Positions 60,225 through 64,000 of a DNA stretch of 64,000 nucleotides are shown here, one piece after another. This stretch comes from DMER64 sp964542305 (GTDB lineage: Bacteria > Bacteroidota > Bacteroidia > Bacteroidales > UBA932), in contig CAZITX010000008.1 in NCBI GenBank assembly GCA_964542305.1, forward strand, positions 1 to 64,000, read 5' to 3'. Positions within the stretch are counted from its first letter, which is position 1. Each line of letters opens with the position of its first letter. A program made the translations under genes and the position numbers. The notes beneath the pieces were generated by a model. That model had not been told where the DNA came from, ran no database searches, and saw only the letters and a list, made by a program, of their open reading frames with translations.

Positions 60225-62138
60225 ATGGCATATTTACAGTTCAACAAACACGAATTGGGAAACCTGGAGTATTCCCTTCCAAGGGAGATACTGGTTACAA
60301 ACCGGGCCGGAGGATACCTCAATACAACGCTGGTGGGATGCAATACCCGGAAATATCACGGATTGTTCGTAGTGCCCATTGACGAACTGGGAGGAAACAG
60401 TTATGTCCTCTTGTCTACTCTGGATGAAACACTCATTCAGCATAACCAGGATTTTAACCTGGGCATTCACCGGTACCCCGGAATATATGAACCCAGGGGG
60501 CATAAATATATTATTGATTTTGAGATAGATAAAAACATAATCCTGACTTACAGGATAGGGGGTATGATCTTTCGCAAAGAGATTGTTTTCCTACACAACA
60601 AAGAACAATTACTGATACGGTATACACTCCTGGAAGCCCATTCACCTACAACTTTAAGGCTCAAACCTTTTCTGGCTTTTCGAAACATTCATGAGTTAAC
60701 ACATGCCAATATGACAGCAGACATATTTCACGCCAATGTGGAAAAAGGGGTAGGATACCGTTTATACGAAGGATTTCCCCGTCTGTATATGCAGTTGAAC
60801 GTCCAAAATGAATTTGTAAGGTATCCCGACTGGTATAAAAACATTGAATACCTTCAGGAAAGTATTCGTGGTTATGAACATCACGAGGACCTGTTTGTCC
60901 CGGGGTATTTTGAATGTCCCATACGCAAAGGGCAAAGCATAGTCTTTTCCGCTTCACTGGCCCCGGCCAATCCTTCCCGGCTTAAAACAATATTTACCAA
61001 TGAAGTTGCCAAAAGGCCTTCCCGGGACTCCTTTAAAAATTGCCTGAAATTATCAGCTTCCCAATTTTTGATCAGCAGGCACGGAAAAACCCGGGTTATT
61101 GCGGGCTATCCCTGGCTCGGGAAATGTCCCCGGGATACGGCTATGGCTCTGCCCGGACTGACTTTGGCCGCAGAAAACGCAGATAACAGCGTGTTTATAT
61201 CGGCTCTGGACACCCTGATAGCCGACAAAAGCAATTTGTACCAGTCTGCAGATGCTCCTTTATGGGTGTTCTGGACATTACAGCAATACCTGCAGGAAAC
61301 GGGTGACAGGAAGTCATTGTGGCATTCCTACGGACCCTTCCTGAAAGATGTCTTGCGTAACTATAAAAACGGAACGCAAATAGTGCAAATGCATCCAAAC
61401 GGATTGATCTGGGCAGAAAAAGAAGGGACTCCGCTTACCTGGATGGATGCCGATATTGATGGCAAACCAATAACTCCCAGGGCCGGATACGATGTTGAAG
61501 TATGTGCCTTATGGTACAATGCCGTATGTTTTGCATTGGAACTGGCGCAGAACAGCGGGGATAAGGAATTTGAAAATGAATTCAATGACATTCCCGACCT
61601 GGTCAAAGAAAACTTTCTACCCACGTTCTGGTGTGAATCACTTTCACAATTAGCGGATTATGTTGACCGGGATGGCCAGAATATTTATACACGACCAAAC
61701 CAATTGTTTGCCTGTTCCTTACCGCACACTCCTCTCAACGACGAAACAATAAATTCCGTACTCGAGATCTGCACCAAAGAATTGCTTACCACACGTGGTT
61801 TAAGGACATTGTCCCCAAAGAATCCTTTGTTTGAAGGTCATTACGAAGGGAATCCCCAAAAAAGAAATACCGCTTACCACCAGGGCTCCGTATTTCCTTG
61901 GTTGCTGGGTCATTATATAGATGCGCAATTCCGTATTCACGGAAAATCCTTCGCCTCCTGTGCCCGGGATATCATACTTGTTTTTGAAGAAGACATTGCC
62001 GAGCACGGTGTGGGATCCATTGCCGAGTTGTACGACGGGAATCCGCCTCACCGTCCTCACGGATGCATATCCAATGCACGCAGTGTTGCTGAATTGTTGC
62101 GTATAGTCAAACTCATAGAAAAACACAGAAAACTATGA
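60225..62138 (+). CDS. Glycogen debranching enzyme / amylo-alpha-1,6-glucosidase (GH133-like)
   Basis: Hydrolyses alpha-1,6 branch points. The N-terminal beta-sandwich domain begins EYSLPREILVTNRAGGYLNT and has CNTRKYHGLFV. The (alpha/alpha)6 catalytic domain (about 270-637) has RVIAGYPWLGKCPRDTAMAL, DAPLWVFWTLQQYL and NTAYHQGSVFPWLLGHYIDA. The 637 residues are the archaeal/bacterial GDE type with no transferase half. A TTG ten codons upstream was rejected for ATG 60225. It ends in ATGA with the GT4 gene. Confidence 0.92.
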   Translation: MAYLQFNKHELGNLEYSLPREILVTNRAGGYLNTTLVGCNTRKYHGLFVVPIDELGGNSYVLLSTLDETLIQHNQDFNLGIHRYPGIYEPRGHKYIIDFEIDKNIILTYRIGGMIFRKEIVFLHNKEQLLIRYTLLEAHSPTTLRLKPFLAFRNIHELTHANMTADIFHANVEKGVGYRLYEGFPRLYMQLNVQNEFVRYPDWYKNIEYLQESIRGYEHHEDLFVPGYFECPIRKGQSIVFSASLAPANPSRLKTIFTNEVAKRPSRDSFKNCLKLSASQFLISRHGKTRVIAGYPWLGKCPRDTAMALPGLTLAAENADNSVFISALDTLIADKSNLYQSADAPLWVFWTLQQYLQETGDRKSLWHSYGPFLKDVLRNYKNGTQIVQMHPNGLIWAEKEGTPLTWMDADIDGKPITPRAGYDVEVCALWYNAVCFALELAQNSGDKEFENEFNDIPDLVKENFLPTFWCESLSQLADYVDRDGQNIYTRPNQLFACSLPHTPLNDETINSVLEICTKELLTTRGLRTLSPKNPLFEGHYEGNPQKRNTAYHQGSVFPWLLGHYIDAQFRIHGKSFASCARDIILVFEEDIAEHGVGSIAELYDGNPPHRPHGCISNARSVAELLRIVKLIEKHRKL

Positions 62139-63433
62139 AAGTATTAATGTTCGGATGGGAGTTCCCGCCCCATATAGCCGGTGGACTGGGCACAGCCTGT
62201 GACGGTCTTACCCGGGGACTGGCCAAGCAACAGGTTGAAGTGCTTTTTGTAATGCCCTCTGCCTCGGGAGATGAGGATCAGACAGCCGTACGCATTATCA
62301 ACGCCAGTGATGTAGCTGCTTTTCATACAAAGAAGGAAGCCCGGCAGATCTTTGACAAAGTACAGTTCCTGAAAGTTACCTCCAACCTGATCCCATACCT
62401 GGGACCCGATGAGTTTGAAGAAAAAGTAGATCTGGAAAGGGAAAAAGAATGGAATGAATTCAGGATCTCATTCGGACAGAAATATAAATTTTCAGGCAAA
62501 TACGGAACGACGCTGATGGAAGAAGTCATGAGGTATTCCCTGGTTGCAGCTGCAATTGCCCGTCAAAATCAATTTGACGTGATCCATGCACACGACTGGC
62601 TTACCTATATGGCCGGGATCGCCGCAAAACGTGTATCGGGAAAACCGTTGGTCATCCATGTGCACGCAACAGAATTTGACCGCTCCGGGGAAAACGTCAA
62701 TACGCAGGTTTACGACCTGGAAAAAAGGGGTATGGAAGCCGCAGACAAAGTCATAGCCGTTAGCCATCTGACCCGCAATACAATCATCAACCGTTACCAT
62801 ATTGATCCGGAAAAAGTGGTGACCGTTCACAATGCTGTAGACTTCAGTTCGCGTGAACACCGGGAGATCACGCGCGGTGTACCTGAAAAAATCGTTACAT
62901 TCCTGGGAAGGATCACTTTCCAGAAAGGCCCGGAATATTTTATTGAAGCGGCGTACAAGGTACTTCAGAAAACCAAAGATGTCCGGTTTGTCATGGCCGG
63001 CAGCGGAGACATGTTCAACCGCGCTGTCCGGCGGGTGGCTAAGTTGGGAATCTCCCCGAACTTTCATTTTACCGGTTTTTTAAAGGGAGAAGACGTCAAA
63101 AATATGTTCGCCTATTCGGATGTCTACGTAATGCCCTCGGTATCTGAACCGTTTGGAATATCGCCCCTGGAAGCCATGCGGGCCAATGTACCAACCATCA
63201 TATCCAAACAATCGGGAGTAGCCGAAGTGCTGCACCATGCCATAAAAGTAGATTTCTGGGATGTCAATGCCCTTGCCGATGCCATATACGGACTACTTAC
63301 CTATCCTGCGTTGACAGCCATGACTGTACGGTGTGGCCTGGAAGAGGTAAATGCCCTTAAATGGGACAATGCCGCACTCAAAGTCAGGGATATCTACGAA
63401 TCTGTTATCCGGGAAAAATCAAAAATCCAATAA
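62135..63433 (+). CDS. GT4-family glycosyltransferase, probable glycogen-pathway enzyme
   Basis: A 432-residue GT-B enzyme. The start MFGWEFPPHIAGGLGTACDG is the acceptor loop typical of starch/glycogen synthase-like GT4/GT5 proteins. HAHDWLTYMAGIAAK and TFLGRITFQKGPEYFIEAAY follow, and the donor-site ExxxxxxxE lies in SEPFGISPLEAM. Setting between a debranching and a GH57 enzyme suggests alpha-glucan elongation, with a UDP- or ADP-sugar donor; this is inferred. It overlaps the upstream gene by 4 bases. Confidence 0.88.
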   Translation: MKVLMFGWEFPPHIAGGLGTACDGLTRGLAKQQVEVLFVMPSASGDEDQTAVRIINASDVAAFHTKKEARQIFDKVQFLKVTSNLIPYLGPDEFEEKVDLEREKEWNEFRISFGQKYKFSGKYGTTLMEEVMRYSLVAAAIARQNQFDVIHAHDWLTYMAGIAAKRVSGKPLVIHVHATEFDRSGENVNTQVYDLEKRGMEAADKVIAVSHLTRNTIINRYHIDPEKVVTVHNAVDFSSREHREITRGVPEKIVTFLGRITFQKGPEYFIEAAYKVLQKTKDVRFVMAGSGDMFNRAVRRVAKLGISPNFHFTGFLKGEDVKNMFAYSDVYVMPSVSEPFGISPLEAMRANVPTIISKQSGVAEVLHHAIKVDFWDVNALADAIYGLLTYPALTAMTVRCGLEEVNALKWDNAALKVRDIYESVIREKSKIQ

Positions 63434-63434
63434 T

Positions 63435-64000
63435 ATGAAAAAGACACTCTGTTTGTACTTTCAGGTGCATCAACCTTACAGGTTACGTCAATACCGGTTC
63501 TTTGATATAGGTAAAAACCACGATTATTTTGATGAATTTGCCAACAAGACAATTATGTCACGGGTGGCAGAGCGGTGCTACATACCTGCCAACCGTCTGA
63601 TGCTGGATCTGATAAAGAAATATGACGGTGCTTTGCGGATTGCATTTTCCGTGAGCGGGATCGCCCTGGAACAAATGGAGCAATTCGCTCCGCAGGCCCT
63701 GGACTCCTTCCGGGAACTGGCAAAGACAGGTTGTGTGGAATTTCTTGCCGAGACGTATTCGCATTCCCTTTCCTCGCTAATCTCGCCCAAAAAATTCAGG
63801 GATCAGACGACTATGCACGTCAAGGCAGTGGAAAAATATTTTGAACAAAAACCGACTGCTTTCAGGAATACGGAACTGATCTATTCAGACACCATAGGTG
63901 AAATGGTATCCGGAATGGGCTTCAGTGCCATGTTGACAGAAGGTGCGCGGCACATTATGGGCTGGAAGAGCCCGAATTACCTTTATGTCAATGCTCTGAA
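63435..64000 (+). CDS. GH57-family alpha-amylase/glucanotransferase, 3' end beyond window
   Basis: The frame from ATG 63435 stays open for 188 codons to the window edge. It begins MKKTLCLYFQVHQPYRLRQY, the GH57 N-terminal motif with the conserved HQPYR. LRIAFSVSGIALEQMEQF, CVEFLAETYSHSLSSL (HxH-like conserved region) and AFRNTELIYSDTIG follow. The catalytic nucleophile region would lie near the cut. The start is 1 base after the GT4 stop. The order debranching enzyme, GT4, GH57 is a recurring Bacteroidota glycogen cluster in my recollection. Confidence 0.9.
   Translation, partial: MKKTLCLYFQVHQPYRLRQYRFFDIGKNHDYFDEFANKTIMSRVAERCYIPANRLMLDLIKKYDGALRIAFSVSGIALEQMEQFAPQALDSFRELAKTGCVEFLAETYSHSLSSLISPKKFRDQTTMHVKAVEKYFEQKPTAFRNTELIYSDTIGEMVSGMGFSAMLTEGARHIMGWKSPNYLYVNAL

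Overview
The window is a gene-dense chromosomal segment from a member of the Bacteroidota, most likely the order Bacteroidales. Three things point there: the F-type ATP synthase operon in the order beta, epsilon, (AtpI-like), a, c, b, delta, alpha, gamma; promoters built on the Bacteroidota -7 box TAnnTTTG in place of TATAAT; and an almost complete absence of Shine-Dalgarno sequences, except in front of rpsU (bS21) and, less strongly, hpf. Lineage-typical families (DUF5683, DUF4783, eukaryote-like GlgB, two-gene methylmalonyl-CoA mutase) agree. The family or genus cannot be named from the sequence alone. No IS element, prophage, CRISPR array or rRNA was seen, and no gene-free stretch exceeds about 110 bases.

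Layout. 1-3311 (minus): partial tRNA-Thr, dxs and purA. 3411-6210: an overlapping pair of paralogous MFS transporters. 6211-9730 (minus): ssb, aroE, a SpoU-type RNA methyltransferase and lysS. 9812-11545: recJ. 11542-16519 (minus): aroK, parC and parE. 16607-23810: the nine-gene ATP synthase operon. 23814-25234 (minus): hpf, xerC and rpsU. 25342-31186: hutU followed by mutA-mutB. 31175-34797 (minus): lplA, a PAP2 phosphatase, obg, adk and hpt. 34844-37315: purE and a secreted HhH/beta-barrel protein. 37287-38282 (minus): a lipid kinase. 38362-42711: parA, parB, a DUF5683 protein and an MltD-like lytic transglycosylase. 42713-45899 (minus): a degenerate PriA, ispH and cmk. 45978-47147: an NtrC-type regulator without a DNA-binding domain, convergent with rlmH and an NtrY-like kinase (47140-51176). 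51229-51639: a DUF4783 protein. 51641-55557 (minus): der, a small membrane protein, nadE, prs and engB. 55604-64000: xseA, xseB, a porin, then glgB, a debranching enzyme, a GT4 glycosyltransferase and a GH57 enzyme cut by the window edge.

Functionally this is core metabolism and chromosome maintenance: purine salvage and de novo synthesis (hpt, adk, purE, purA, prs), isoprenoids (dxs, ispH), aromatic amino acids (aroE, aroK), DNA topology and repair (parCE, recJ, xseAB, ssb), ribosome assembly GTPases (obg, der, engB), energy (ATP synthase), succinate/propionate interconversion (mutAB) and glycogen turnover. The most unusual items are a PriA homologue that has lost its Walker A loop, DEEH box and zinc cysteines; the rpsU locus, with a near-perfect Shine-Dalgarno and a terminator whose loop holds the stop codon; many -7 boxes only 3-10 nt from start codons, implying leaderless mRNAs; and eight convergent gene junctions with essentially no spacer.
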